Notes under the pieces: model-generated
Told to the model about the DNA's origin: nothing
The model's input: only the letters and a program-made list of their open reading frames with translations
Database searches by the model: none
Assembly (NCBI RefSeq): GCF_020520425.1
Contig: NC_079487.1
Location: forward strand, 108,534,141-108,598,140
Source: Spinacia oleracea
Taxonomy: Eukaryota > Streptophyta > Magnoliopsida > Caryophyllales > Amaranthaceae
Direction of reading: 5' to 3'
Length of the DNA stretch: 64,000 bases
Made by a program: the position numbers and the translations under genes
In this document: positions 12,961-24,022 of the stretch, piece by piece
Numbering within the stretch: the stretch's first letter is position 1
Layout of the letters: every line of letters starts with the position of its first letter

Positions 12961-14980
12961 TCACTTCTCTTTAAACATAAACTTATAGGTAGAAACGGAA
13001 TCGTAAATTCCTTTCATTTGTTCCTTTGTTTTCCTATTTCTTGTAACCTTTCTTATAGTCTTAAGAATTGAATTCTTTAGTGTTGACTTTTATACTTTGT
13101 TAGACATGTCCAAGGTCACTCCAACAAGGTTCTTACCATTTTAATTTATGTTGAATATTTTGTTTCAACTAGATGATCTTACCAGAAGCTTCTAAAGTTC
13201 TCTAAGTATCGATCTATTCGAATGTCTAGGGACTAGACTAATTCGAGATTTAAATGGAAAAAGATTTTAGGTTGTTTAACCATTGGTAAAGCTGAGCGTT
13301 TAAACTCAATGCTTTATGATCTCAAAACTACATTGTATTTTGAATTCACAAGCACCAATAGGTTCGCCATTCGACTTTGATACTCGAAAACAACCATAAA
13401 AGTCGATATAAGAAACGTACATTTTAAATTGCTCACTTTCTCTCATTTCCGTGAATCGTTCTTGGATTCACTACCAATTGAGGAAATTTACTGTTACCTT
13501 TCTAAAAGGATTTATTGCAGTGCAAGATATTTAATTATAAATAATAATTAAAACATACATTGAAGCATGCAAAGTCTGAACATTTACCATGAATAATAAC
13601 TTGAAATTAAAGCAATCATGCAATTCAAACAAGTTACTAGCATTTTATTCGATTTTATTGTTCCGGCAGGTGTGAATAAAATGATTCCAAGACCCTAAAA
13701 CCATTGAAGAATTAAGCACAATATGTATTTTGACTCAATTCTAAAACATTTTAGGTAAGCAAAAACCTTTTGCTAATAGTCTAGAAACTACTCTTGGTTG
13801 ATAGGTGCGTCTAAGAACTTATTAGGTAAACCTATCGATTTTGCCACGACATAAAAGGACTCCTTACTTATATCGTTGAGTTTCACCAAAACTAACATGT
13901 ACTCACAATTATTTGTGTACCTTACCCCTTTAGGACCAATAAGTAACACCTCGCTGAGCGAAAACTATTACTAGATTGATGTAAAGGATATCCAAGTAAG
14001 TGTTTATTTTGGCATGGCACCTTTTAACTCAATTTTTAAGTTTGGAACTTAAGGCTCTTACTATGTTGGTTAGATTTTAAGTGAACTAAAATCCTTAATC
14101 ATGCAACATAATCAAGCCACAATCTCATGCATAATTAAGACATATTTAAAGCAATAAATAACTTAAAGCATGCATAAGATAAATGTGATCTAGTATGGCC
14201 CGACTTCATCTTGAAGCTTCAACTTCAAAGTCCGTCTCGAAAATGGTAACTTCGTCTTGAATTTCACCGTGGGAGGCGCCATTTTCTTTAAATAGGATAA
14301 ACTATAATTAAACTAATTACAACTATTTGATGGTACGCAGACCATATTTAAATTGAAAAACAATTTTGGTACTTTAGACCAATTACATTCAAATTAATGG
14401 TACGCAGACCATATTTTCTATCCTATTTGGGCCATACTAGTCACTTCAAAACCTGCAAAACAGTACATATACAATATATACCATTCACCCATGCATTATC
14501 ATGAATGGCCCACATAGCTGGTTAGTAAAACACGTTATGCATCACATAAATATTTGCAGCAATTAATTAAGGGCACCAATAATCTACAAATTATTCAGTC
14601 CTTATTAATTCTAATCAAGTTGTTTAACCTTAAAGGATTTGTAGACCTAATCAAGAGTTTATGACTAAAAATGCTCCCACTTAAACCAATAAATTCATAT
14701 GCTTTACTAATTTTAAACATAAAAATGTATTTCTAGTCTAACCGGAAACATACAAATTTAATTAAAATTTAAAGCTCATATAAATTTATAATTGAATCCA
14801 CTTATTTAATTTATTTTCAGTCGAATTTAAATTAATTCAAGGTTTTTAATTTTAGTAAAATAATTAGAATAAATTAAAATTTATAATAATTATAATATTC
14901 AAAATTAAAATCCAAGAAAACAATTTAAAATATTAATTTTAAAATTAATTAAAATTACATGAACTGAAAATCTCAAATTA
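12961..14980 (-). other. Copia gag region and leader, decayed
   Basis: On the minus strand the text from about 14980 to 13650 is closely related to the leader of the plus-strand copy (54450-55760), including the TGGTCTGCGTACCAT repeats and ATTCACACCTGCCGG. From about 13640 to 12960 the gag equivalent is expected, but it is AT-rich with no open frame and no visible zinc knuckle. Confidence 0.55.
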
Positions 14981-15460
14981 AAATTTAAAACTCGACAATC
15001 GTAACTTGACGAGCACTTTGGCTTGCGCCCAAGCCCCGTCGTGTGCACGACCTATCGCTGGCCCATGGCTCATCGCAGCAGCAGCCACGCGCAAACGCAG
15101 CAAGCCAAGCCACGCTTGCGCGCAGCCTGCTTGCCTGCATGCATCGCAGCAGCTACGGTGGGAGCGCTCGCTCGCGCGCAAGCAAGCCCTCGAGGCCACG
15201 CGTGTTGGTGCGCGGAACAGCGATCGCTGGGCGACCAGCTCTCGCCCTCGTGCGCGCGCGCGCCTTTGCTCGTGCCACGCCTTCGCCCTTCACCCATCGC
15301 CACAGCACACAACACACACGCACAGGCTCCCTTGCCTCGTGCGCGCGCCATGCGCTAGGTTGCTCGCTGCATTCGTACCGCACGGGCGACGAGCTCCCTT
15401 CCTCGTCGTCGCGTGCCCGCACTATACAACACCCCTTAAGGGTAACACGTAGCTTCCATT
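14981..15460 (-). repeat. GC-rich Copia leader block
   Basis: A sharply GC-rich, CGCG- and GCA-rich block lies in the AT-rich leader. It is the counterpart of 53860-54420 in the plus-strand copy. Overlapping Ala/Arg/His-rich frames on both strands reflect composition, not genes. Confidence 0.6.
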
Positions 15461-16202
15461 GCTTTGTGCGTGCAACATTAATGAGCGTTTACATAAAAAT
15501 TTTAAAAAAAATTTAATTCAAAATTAATGACAAATTAATAAAACATATTAATTTCATAATTTTAGGGCGAAAAATCGAAAATTTATTAATCAATTAATTT
15601 CCGATTAACATGGATTCAAATCTAGGTCATGAAAATTAAAAATTTAACATAAATTAACAATTTTTATGGTGGATTTTAATCATGGATACCTAATTAAATT
15701 ATTAATTAATCATGAAAATCAAATCAATTCTAAATTATTCGAATTTCAACAAATTAATCATAATTACAAATTAGGTTGTATAATTAACAAGTCTAGGCAT
15801 TCATAATTGTTAAACATATACAGTAGGTCAATCAAAAACTCAAGATTTATCAACAAGAATCGCAAATACTTAATTTAATATCTTAAATTTACAAACTTTT
15901 GCGTTCGAAAAACTAAAACCTCCGAAAAGTCATAGTTAGGCTTCGAATTTGGGAATTCTGGGTTCGGCCGAAAAACATTATTTTTGTCAAAATTTTAGAA
16001 TGCCTTTTACATGCGGAATTGACACAAAAATCACTCGATTTGGATGAGTAACGAAGAAACTGCCGAAAAACTGCGTACATATAATTAATTAAACGCAATT
16101 TACAATTAATTAACAATTACGAAAATTAATCACCCCTTTTAATTCTTTGCAAATTTGTAACATTTAACCATGTTTATGCAATTTAGATTATGAAAATAAT
16201 AA
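15461..16202 (-). other. Copia leader next to the primer-binding site
   Basis: AT-rich leader, matching 53100-53860 of the plus-strand copy in reverse orientation, for example the CGAAAAACTGCGTAC segment. No coding sequence was seen. Confidence 0.6.
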
Positions 16203-16219
16203 GAGGCTCGTGATACCAC
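16203..16219 (-). other. Primer-binding site of the Copia element
   Basis: The minus strand reads GTGGTATCACGAGCCTC directly after the 5' LTR end CCTAACA. This resembles the initiator-tRNA-Met site (TGGTATCAGAGC) that primes most plant Copia elements. Confidence 0.8.
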
Positions 16220-17609
16220 TGTTAGGTTATGATACATATGAAAAAACATAAATCATGCGGAAAAACCATAAAGCCAGGAAGCATATTATTTACACATAAT
16301 CATTTAGCATAGTTTAGATGCATACACTTTGTAGCGTGCACTCCCTAGCTGCGCCCGAACCGAACAAGAACAAGTCTTTAGGACTCCAAGTGTCGTCCCT
16401 CCGTAGATAGTCCACAGCACGTCCGGATCCGCCTTAAGCTTGACCAACTAGAATCGCCCTTAAGGTAGTATAGATTTCGGCTAAATAGGGGCAAGAGAGT
16501 GACTGATTTTTCTTGAAAATCTTACCTTTGAATACTTCAATTGTGTCTATAAATTATGACCCTAGGCACTTATTTATAGAGGTATGGAAAAGGAATTATA
16601 ATCCTACTAGGATTTGGATTTATTAATTAGAATCCAACTTGAACTATAAATAATAAATTTAATATATTAGGATTAGGATTTAATCAATACACGAATTCCG
16701 ATAGGATTAGGATTCGTTACGAACATGAGCATCGTATGGCCACGAGCATCGCACCACCCGCGCAGGCCTTGCGGCCCACACGAGCAGCCGCTGCTTGCAG
16801 CCCAACAGCACGCTTAGCGTGCGCGCGCCAAGGCCTTGCTGGGCCTGGCCTTGCGCTGGGCCTGGCGAGGCTATGGCAGCTCCATGTTGGGCGCTCGGCT
16901 TGCTGGGCGCGGGCCTGACTTCGTGATGGGCCTTCGTCTAGCAAGCCTCGTACGATGCTAATTCGTACGATGCGCTTCCGATTGAATTTCCGGTTCCGGA
17001 ATTCATTTTCGATACGAACAATATTTAATATTTCCGATTCTGGAATTAATTTCCGTTTCGATCAAATATTTAATATTTCCGTTTTCGGAATTATTTTCCG
17101 ATTCCGATAATATTTCCGATTCTGACAATATTTCCGTTTCCGGCAATATTTCCGATTCCGGTAATATTTCCATTTCCAATAATATTTTCCGATACGTACC
17201 ATGTTTCCGTTTCCGGCAACATCTACGACTTGGATAATATTTATATTTCCGATACGATCCATATTTCCGTTTCCGGCAATATCATCGTTTCCGGAGTATT
17301 CATTTCTTGTATGTGACGATCTCAGCTCCCACTGAAACCAAGATCCGTCGATTCTGAATATCCATAGATGGAGTATTTAATGCCATTAAATACTTGATCC
17401 GTTTACGTACTATTTGTGTGACCCTACGGGTTCAGTCAAGAGTAAGCTGTGGATTAATATCATTAATTCCACTTGAACTGAAGCGGCCTCTAGCTAGGCA
17501 TTCAGCTCACTTGATCTCACTGAATTATTAACTTGTTAATTAATACTGAACCGCATATATTAGAATTAATATTATATGCATACTTGGACCAAGGGCATTA
17601 TTTCCTTCA
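16220..17609 (-). repeat. 5' LTR of the Copia element
   Basis: A 1390-bp LTR is paired with 7394-8766. By eye the two are nearly identical apart from the length difference in the GC-rich block (16848-16866) and scattered substitutions. The same CGGAAATATT-type run is at about 16980-17300. Confidence 0.93.
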
Positions 17610-18140
17610 AGTACAACTTCGCACCCATAGACGAGTGAGAATGGTGTATGCCCCGTTGTCGTCCTAGGCGTCGTCCTATTGGCCCACAGGACGGAGGGAA
17701 ATTCTTCTGCCCACCGCCCATTCTTCGCGTCTAGTCGTTTCTTCGACGACCTGATTATTGTTTTGTTGCTGGACTCCGCCTGCCCGTTTTCTTGAGGATA
17801 CCTTGGCGTTGATGTCTTTAGTTCGATATTCTACGTTTTTTCACAATGCTCTCATCTTGTCGCTTATAAACTGAGATTCATTGTCACATATGATTTCTGG
17901 TGGTACACCGAACTTGCATATTATGTTAGTCCAAGTAAACGAGCATACTTCTTTATCCCTTACTTGTTGGAACGCACCTGCTTCTATCCACTTAGAAAAG
18001 TAATCCGTTAGTGCTAACATAAATACCTTTTGTCCTGGGGCGACAGGTAGTTTTCCAACGATGCCCATCCCCCATTTCATGAAAGGCCAAGATTTCAAAG
18101 TAGAGTGTAGTAATTCAGATGGTTTATGTGTCATACCTAC
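17610..18140 (-). pseudogene. Gypsy integrase core, interrupted
   Basis: The integrase catalytic core inserts retroelement cDNA. The frame at 18134-17841 reads WPFMKWGMGIVGKLPVAPGQ, FMLALTDYFSKWIEA and FGVPPEIICDNESQF, giving the first catalytic Asp region and the second (ICDN in place of the common SDNG). Further left, in shifted frames, are [18 protein letters not shown] with the catalytic Glu and [21 protein letters not shown]. The gene ends at the Copia target duplication (17610) and resumes at 7393. Confidence 0.8.
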
Positions 18141-18659
18141 GTGCCTTTGGCATTTATTTCACTTGGCGACGTACCTCATGGCATCGTTAAACATTGCCGG
18201 CAAGTAGTACTCATTTCTCTTCACTCTAGTTCATAAACTTCGATCGCCATCGTGTCCTTCGCATTTTCCTTTGTGGTATTGCTGGAGTAGTTCTTCCCAC
18301 TGTACTTTTTGTGCGCATCTCATCATCGTCCCGTGTGCCGATTTCTTAAACAAGATGCCCTGCAAAATAGCATATCGTGAAGCTTTAAAGAGGATTTTTC
18401 TGGCTTCGAGCTTGTCGTTAGGAAGGGTTTCATGGAGGAGGTAATCGAGGATGAGTTTTGTCCAACTTTATGTGTTTGTGGTTGTCATAACGAGGTTGTC
18501 GTTGGGTGGTTTTTCTTTTTCAATGGTTGGCGACAGCAGGTGTACTAAAGGTATGGTCGAGAAAGGTGATTTCCTGAGTGCGGAACCTAGGTTTGCGAGT
18601 GTGTCGGCTTGTGTGTTTTGGTCTCTTGGGACTTGTTTGATGGAAAATGCGTGAAACTT

Positions 18660-19041
18660 TGTGCTTTTTTTTAGCCGGCTTCGAGGTATAGGGTCATTTT
18701 GAGGTCTTTTGCTTCGTATTCTCCGTTGATTTGGTTGACGATAAGTTGGGAGTCGCTGAAGATGTGAAGTCCGGTTGCTTCTAACTCTTCTGCTAGTGTC
18801 ATTCCAGCGATCAACGCCTCGTATTCCTCCCCGCTGTTCGTTACTCTGAAGTCGATCGCATCAAATGGCTTGTTCTATCAAGTCCCCTTGTGGTAATTTC
18901 AGCAAAACGCACAATCCTGCACCTCAAAAGTTGGAAGATCTGTCGACGAAGAGTTTCCGCATTTCGCCTTTTTCCACGTTGTTGATGTATTTTAATTCGT
19001 CGTTTTCTACTTCTCCAAGTCGGGGCTGAAGTCAGCCACAA
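18660..19041 (-). pseudogene. Second (archaeal-like) RNase H of a Tat-lineage Gypsy
   Basis: In broken frames on the minus strand the text encodes NSGEEYEALIAGMTLAEELEA, then HIFSDSQLIVNQINGEYEAKD. This is the characteristic additional RNase H between pol RNase H and integrase that separates Tat elements from other plant Gypsy lineages. It degrades the RNA strand of the RNA-DNA hybrid. A frameshift and stops near 18840-18890 inactivate it. Confidence 0.75.
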
Positions 19042-19172
19042 AATCAGCTAGGGCCTGCGACTTTACCGTCGTCCTTGTCTGGTATTTGATGTCGAATCCT
19101 CCAAATTCCATCGTGCATTTCTCCATGCGACGTATAATTTCTGGCCTACGCATCACAGACTTGATAGGATAG

Positions 19173-20450
19173 TTAGTCATCACCACTATTTGGTGGGTTT
19201 TGAAATAATAGCTTATTTTTTTTGGCAGAAGTGACGAGTGCTAAAACAAGTTTTTCTAAAGAGGAATACCTGGTCTCTCCGTCTAATAGAGACTTAGTGA
19301 TGTAATAGATGGGTAATTGATGCATCTCATCTTCTCGAGCTAGCACCGCGCAGACTGCTACTAGGATGACAACAAGGTAAAGTTGTAATACTTCGCCTTC
19401 CTTTGGCTTGGACAAGAGGGGTGATGACATCAAGTATTTTTTAAGATTTTGCTGAGCTTCTTCGTGGTCGTCAGACCAATCGAAACCCTTTACGTAAGAC
19501 ATCGTAAAACAATCGACAATTGTCTAACGACCTCGAGATGAAGCGATTTAATGCCGCCACTCGTCCTGTCAAGTGATGTACCTCGTGTATGATTTTGGGT
19601 GATTGGATGTTGATGATCGCTCGTTCTTGGTCTGGGCTCGCCTCAATTCCTCGTTGGGTGACGATGTAGCCCAAGAATTTTCCTGCAGACACTCCAAAAG
19701 AACATTTACTTGGGTTTAGTTTCATACCATATTTCCTTAATATTTCAAAGGACTGTCGTAAGTGTTCCACGTGGTCGCCTACTTTCTTCGATTTCACCAA
19801 CTTGTTGTCAATATATACTTCCATCGTGTCTGCAACCTTATCTTTGAGCATCTTGTTGACCAGCCGCTGGTACGTCGCACCTGCATTCTTAAGACCAAAA
19901 GGCATGACTTTATAACAATAAATTCCTATATCCGTTACAAAAGATGTTTTTTTCTTGATCCTCTGGGTGCATGAGGATCTGGTTATATCCGGATTAAGTG
20001 TCCATGAATCTTAGCAACTCGTGACCGGCTGTGGCGTCGACCATGGCGTCTATGTGCGGCAGTGGGAACGGATCTTTGGGGCAGGGTTTGTTGATGTTCG
20101 TGAAGTCGATGCAAACCCTCTATTTCCCATCCTTTTTGCTGACAACGACCATGTTTGCTAACCAATCCGGAAACTTGACCTCTCTGATCTTCCCTGTCTC
20201 GATTAGTTTCCGGACCTCTTCATCTGTAATTTTGTTTCTTTCAGGTGCAAATTTCCGTCGCTTCTACTTAACTGGTTTGAAGTTGGGGTCGACGTTGAGC
20301 TTATGGGTGATGACGTCTGGGATGATTCCGGTCATATCTTCATAAGACCAACCGAAGCAGTCCATGTTTTCTCTTAGAAACGCCACTAGCTGACTTCTGA
20401 TGTTGTCAGGGAGCGACACTCCGATCCTTACGATATGGTCAGGCTTAGCC
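19173..20450 (-). pseudogene. Gypsy reverse transcriptase and first RNase H, broken
   Basis: The reverse transcriptase starts near 20400 in a frame with KFPDWLANMVVVSKKDGK, then a TAG at about 20121, then RVCIDFTNINKPCPKDPFPLP. The frame at 19905-19471 gives MPFGLKNAGATYQRLVNKM, the active-site equivalent VYIDN (YIDD expected), and LNPSKCSFGV. The RNase H part (19502-19173) has the ITKSLLDGETRYSSLEK signature. Several stop codons and the D-to-N change at the catalytic pair mean it cannot work. Confidence 0.85.
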
Positions 20451-20518
20451 GGGTCTAATACAACCTCGTCGATTTGCTAGTCGTCTGGCTCGTATGTCGT
20501 CGACCCTTGCTGTAATTG

Positions 20519-21370
20519 CTAGATGGATGACTTTGATATCTTAAGTGAAGTTTCGTAGCAGCGTTTGGCCTCACACTGCTGTCCTTTAATTTCCATGACT
20601 CCCCACTTGGTAGGGAATTTGATTGAATGGTGGTAGGTGGATGGGACAACTTTCATCTTGTGGATCCAAGGTCTCCCCAAAATGACATTGTATGCTGACG
20701 GGCAATCTACGACGTTGAACTTGGTCATCATGTTGACGCCTTCTGCTTATATAGGAAAAGATATCTCCCCTACTGTGCGCAGCGAATCTCCATTGAACCC
20801 TACCAAAATTGTTGACATGCTGACTATGTTCTTCTCGACAAGCCCCATATCTTGTAGAGCTTCCAGAAATAACACATTTGCGGAACTTCCGTTGTCGATC
20901 AGTATCCTTGTGATCAGATTGTTTCCGTTGGGAAGCGATATCACCAATCCGTCGGGATACTCCTGGTGCGCGTCCACTAAATCTGAGTCGTCGAAGGTTA
21001 TTGACATGGCTACAAGTGATTTGTCGAGTGCAATCTTATCCCCGATTTTCCGCTCTTTGACAGCTCCTGATTCTCGTCTATTTATCTTTTTAGCTGCCGA
21101 AGAGGTTAAACCACAAATATCTAAACCACCAGAAATAACATTTGCCACTTTATTGTACCGCAGTGGCTCTGGTTGGTCGTTGCTAGGCGTTGAGTTGGCC
21201 TGGTGGGTCTTTTCCTTGTTGTAGGTCTCCTTCCCTTTGTCGCTCAGCAACTCCTTCAAGTGCCTCCGTTTCAGCAAATATGCGACCTCCTTTTTAAGGG
21301 AGATGCAATCTTCTGTTTTGTGGTCGTTGTCGCGGTGGTACTCACAATATTTGCTCATGTCCTTCATGGA
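20519..21370 (-). pseudogene. Gypsy gag C-terminus and aspartic protease
   Basis: The minus-strand frame at 21367-20747 starts MKDMSKYCEYHRDNDHKTED, a gag-protease linker typical of Tat elements, and continues with LKKEVAYLLKRRHLKELL. The protease lies near residues 150-190 of the frame with ILIDNGSSANVLF, the D-x-G-S-S active site in which DTGSS is usual. The 20731-20519 frame has the post-protease segment YNVILGRPWIHKMK. The two frames are separated by a stop near 20745. Confidence 0.8.
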
Positions 21371-21806
21371 ATCGGGTATGTCGCTTTTCCTGGGCCATCT
21401 GACGCTTCCACCAATGTTTTTGAGGGCATTGACGACGCCTACAATGTCGACGTTGAAGCCATGTTCGGAGATGTCGGGGTAGTCGGCCCATTCATTCCTT
21501 TAACCATTGTTAGTATCATCATATTGATTGACACTTTGTACCGGGTTTTGGCGATTGTATGGTTGGTGTCGCCAGCTGTTGTTCCTTGGCGTGTTTGATC
21601 ATATGTCGTTGTTACCCCCTGCTGATCGCTTTGCCGTCGTCAGGGTGGCCTCATCATCTTCCAAGCGCATTTGGGCACATGCTCTGAATCTGACCTCTTC
21701 GAACGTCGCACGTTGATATTTGGTAATCTTCCGGTACAACTCCGAATTAGGGATGAGACCTCTTTCAAAGGATTCTACAGTTGTCTTTACATCACAGTTT
21801 TTTATA

Positions 21807-22480
21807 CTAATTTTTCTTACAATTGAAACGATTGAAGTAATTACGTACCGACTCGGTGGGAGCTAAGACCAACCGATAAAGGTCACTGGTTTGCTTCTCT
21901 AGTTGACGGTTGCTGGCGAACTGCTGGCCTGGTAAAAGGAATTGATCAGGTCGGCGAGGCATGAGATGGATCCGGGGGTGATGTTCATGAGCCACTTCGG
22001 CCAGTGCTAGTTCGTCGAGGGTACCTCCTAAGGATTTGCACACGACAGGTTCGACTAGGTCCCACGGATTGCCGATCTGCCACATCCGCTGCTTGTAGAC
22101 GTTGACATGTCGGTAGGGGTCAGACGTCCTATCATAGACGGTGGTCCGAATGGGATCCTAAATTAGTGTGGGACTGTAACTCTGGCCATCTCCTCGCAGA
22201 AGGGTGACACAACGTATCCGTTGGCTGGTTCGGTCTCCACCGGTGTAGGTGCTCCTGGCATTTTTAACATTAGCTTCAGCATTAACGAACTTTGCTTCTC
22301 CAGAAATTTCAGGCGACGGGTCACGGGGTCAGGTTCTCTACCATCGTTCTCAACTGGTTCTTCCTTGTCGGACAGGGTCACTTCTTCCTCATCTCCAAGA
22401 TCGAACTTCCGCCGGGCCTGAAGCGAGACTGATACTTGTAACTTTTTGCGACTCAAGCTCCTTCTGGAGGGTTTCGACAA
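21807..22480 (-). pseudogene. Gypsy gag, frameshifted
   Basis: Gag forms the virus-like particle. The first frame (22480-22163) is charged, with LGDEEEVTLSDKEEP and VTRRLKFLEKQSSLMLKLM. The second (22085-21807) has TSDLYRLVLAPTESVRNYFNRFN, the retrotransposon gag core. The two frames are disjoint, so gag is not made intact. It follows the primer site at 22634-22653 as expected. Confidence 0.65.
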
Positions 22481-22633
22481 AAGCCTTGAGGGAAAATTTT
22501 TAGATGTGATTCAACTCTGCTTGGGCCTTGGCATAGGCGGCCCGGATCTCCTCGAGCATCATATCTCCGAAAGACATTTTTTAGAGGGTTATTTTTTAGG
22601 GATTGTTTTCAAGGCCAAGAAACCTAGTTAATC

Positions 22634-22653
22634 TCCCCACAGACTGCGCCAAA
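22634..22653 (-). other. Primer-binding site of the Gypsy element
   Basis: Directly inside the LTR end the minus strand reads TTTGGCGCAGTCTGTGGGG. It resembles the TGGCGCC-type tRNA primer sites of Tat/Athila elements. Confidence 0.65.
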
Positions 22654-22654
22654 C

Positions 22655-23387
22655 TGTTTATTGTCAAATTTCGTCTAAGGGGAGACACTTGGCTTGGGTC
22701 GACACTAACTAAGAAATCGAATAAAGAAAGCAAGAACAGAGAGACGCCACAAGGAGATGGTGACACGGAAAACCCAGGAATAGGGAGAAAAACCGCAGAT
22801 AGCAATGAGGCTACCAATCCACTAATATCCCTAATAATCTAAGTAAAAAAGAAGTACTTTGCGATAATGAAAGTACAGTAATTTCTTGATAATCTCTAAA
22901 GTGAATGGTAATGATATAATGCTTGAATGCTTGAGTGAACGTGTCTATTGCTTTGCCCGACTTCATCCTTTTATAGCTTGAGTCCAACAGACATATTAGT
23001 TACTAGGATCCCTGGGAAATAAGAGTCTGTTAAGTGGTCGGTTCCTCCACGTCTCCTGCTTGTCCTCAACGGTTTACTTAGTCTTTGATCACTTCCTTGA
23101 TTCGTTCAACTCCATAAGCGGCGCTGCAGCTTGGATCTTGCCCATTACTTGCCCTAATTCCTGGTTGCTTAATCTCTATCGCCTACTTCTGCTCACGCCC
23201 GTTCCAGACCACACGTCTTAATCTGTAGATACGACAACACCGGTCTGGCGACACGACACAATCATTCGACAAAGCAGTTACGTCGTTAGTACAAAAATGG
23301 GATAACAATGCCCACATAAGTTAAGAAGTTACATGATTTTTTTCCGCACGCGTATACAAATCCTTGTAGAACATTGTTTATTTGACA
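22655..23387 (-). repeat. 5' LTR of the Gypsy element (approximate outer end)
   Basis: The inner end is well defined: the minus strand ends GACAATAAACA just before the primer-binding site. The outer end is proposed at TGTCAAATAAACA (minus strand, 23387) because it starts with TG. The partner LTR is not in the window, so the outer boundary is inference. Confidence 0.5.
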
Positions 23388-24022
23388 ATTTAATAAATTG
23401 TAGACCATGGCATGTCACTCATCATCTCATACTCAGCTAGCAGCCTATCATGAACTGACAATTAAGTAAGTAGCTACCACGACTAGTTAGTAGCTATCAC
23501 CACGAGTCTTTAAGTTTTTAACCAACTAAGCTAGTAGATTAATTAATTTTACTCCGTATTCAACTATAATTACTTCGAGTATAGATTGCATCTAAATGAG
23601 TAATGTTGTGGCAACATGTACATCATTGTTTGTTCAGTTGTAATCTTTCAGTTCGTGGTAGAGAAAGATATAAACTTCACCACATTCTGTTTCTTTGATT
23701 TTTTTTAATTATTCCTTACAATATTCACTAATTCACTAAAGCCCGTACATCAATCAAGACAATATACTCAGAGACAGTCAAGTTCATCACCAACAAACAC
23801 AACTAGTAATCAAATTCATCTTTAAAAAATAAGGTAATAAGCTAACCTTTTATTAATATCCCTAATTAATGTATTAATTCCACTTATATTTTATTGAATT
23901 TGCTATTAACTTGCCTTTTAAGCACTCCTTTCCCTTTCATTTTTTTTGTTCATTTTCTACTTCAACACCAAACTTTCTCTCTCTAGCTAAAACCCCACTT
24001 TTCATACCTTGAGCATGCCTGA
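23388..24022 (+). promoter_or_regulatory. LBD15-like upstream region
   Basis: AT-rich sequence lies between the Gypsy LTR and the LBD start codon. The string TATAAA occurs at 23669-23674, about 350 bp before the ATG, and pyrimidine-rich text (CTTTCTCTCTC) lies at about 23970. Which of these marks the start of transcription cannot be told from sequence. The gene's promoter may therefore be under 650 bp before an LTR begins. Confidence 0.35.

Larger units (their letters stand above)
7394..17609 (-). mobile_element. Complete Copia LTR retrotransposon (degenerate coding region)
   Basis: A complete element of 10216 bp has two LTRs (7394-8766 and 16220-17609) that begin TG and end CA when read on the minus strand (TGAAGG...CCTAACA). 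It is flanked by the 5-bp target duplication AGTAC (7389-7393 and 17610-17614). The minus-strand primer-binding site lies directly inside the right LTR and a purine-rich tract inside the left LTR. The internal region has the same GC-rich leader as the plus-strand copy at 51650, followed by a decayed gag-pol. It is inserted in the Gypsy integrase gene. Confidence 0.95.
5520..23387 (-). mobile_element. Tat/Retand-like Ty3-Gypsy retrotransposon, nested and decayed
   Basis: A minus-strand Gypsy element occupies 17610-23387 and 5520-7393; the 7394-17609 segment is a later Copia insertion. The order from right to left is LTR, a tRNA-primed site (TTTGGCGCAGTCTGTGGGG), gag, protease, reverse transcriptase, RNase H, a second RNase H, integrase, then a region carrying an antisense coding remnant. 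A second RNase H and an antisense ORF between pol and the 3' LTR are traits of the Tat lineage. The 3' LTR is not visible. Stops and frameshifts occur in every domain. Confidence 0.8.

Noticed and set aside
15006-15516. Overlapping open frames on both strands, rich in Ala, Arg and His
   Set aside because: They come from the GC-rich Copia leader block, are open in several frames at once and have no domain.
24014-24016. Upstream ATG (ATGCCTG) as the LBD15 start
   Set aside because: It is out of frame with exon 2 after splicing, whereas the ATG at 24023 gives the conserved MSRE...ERF N-terminus.
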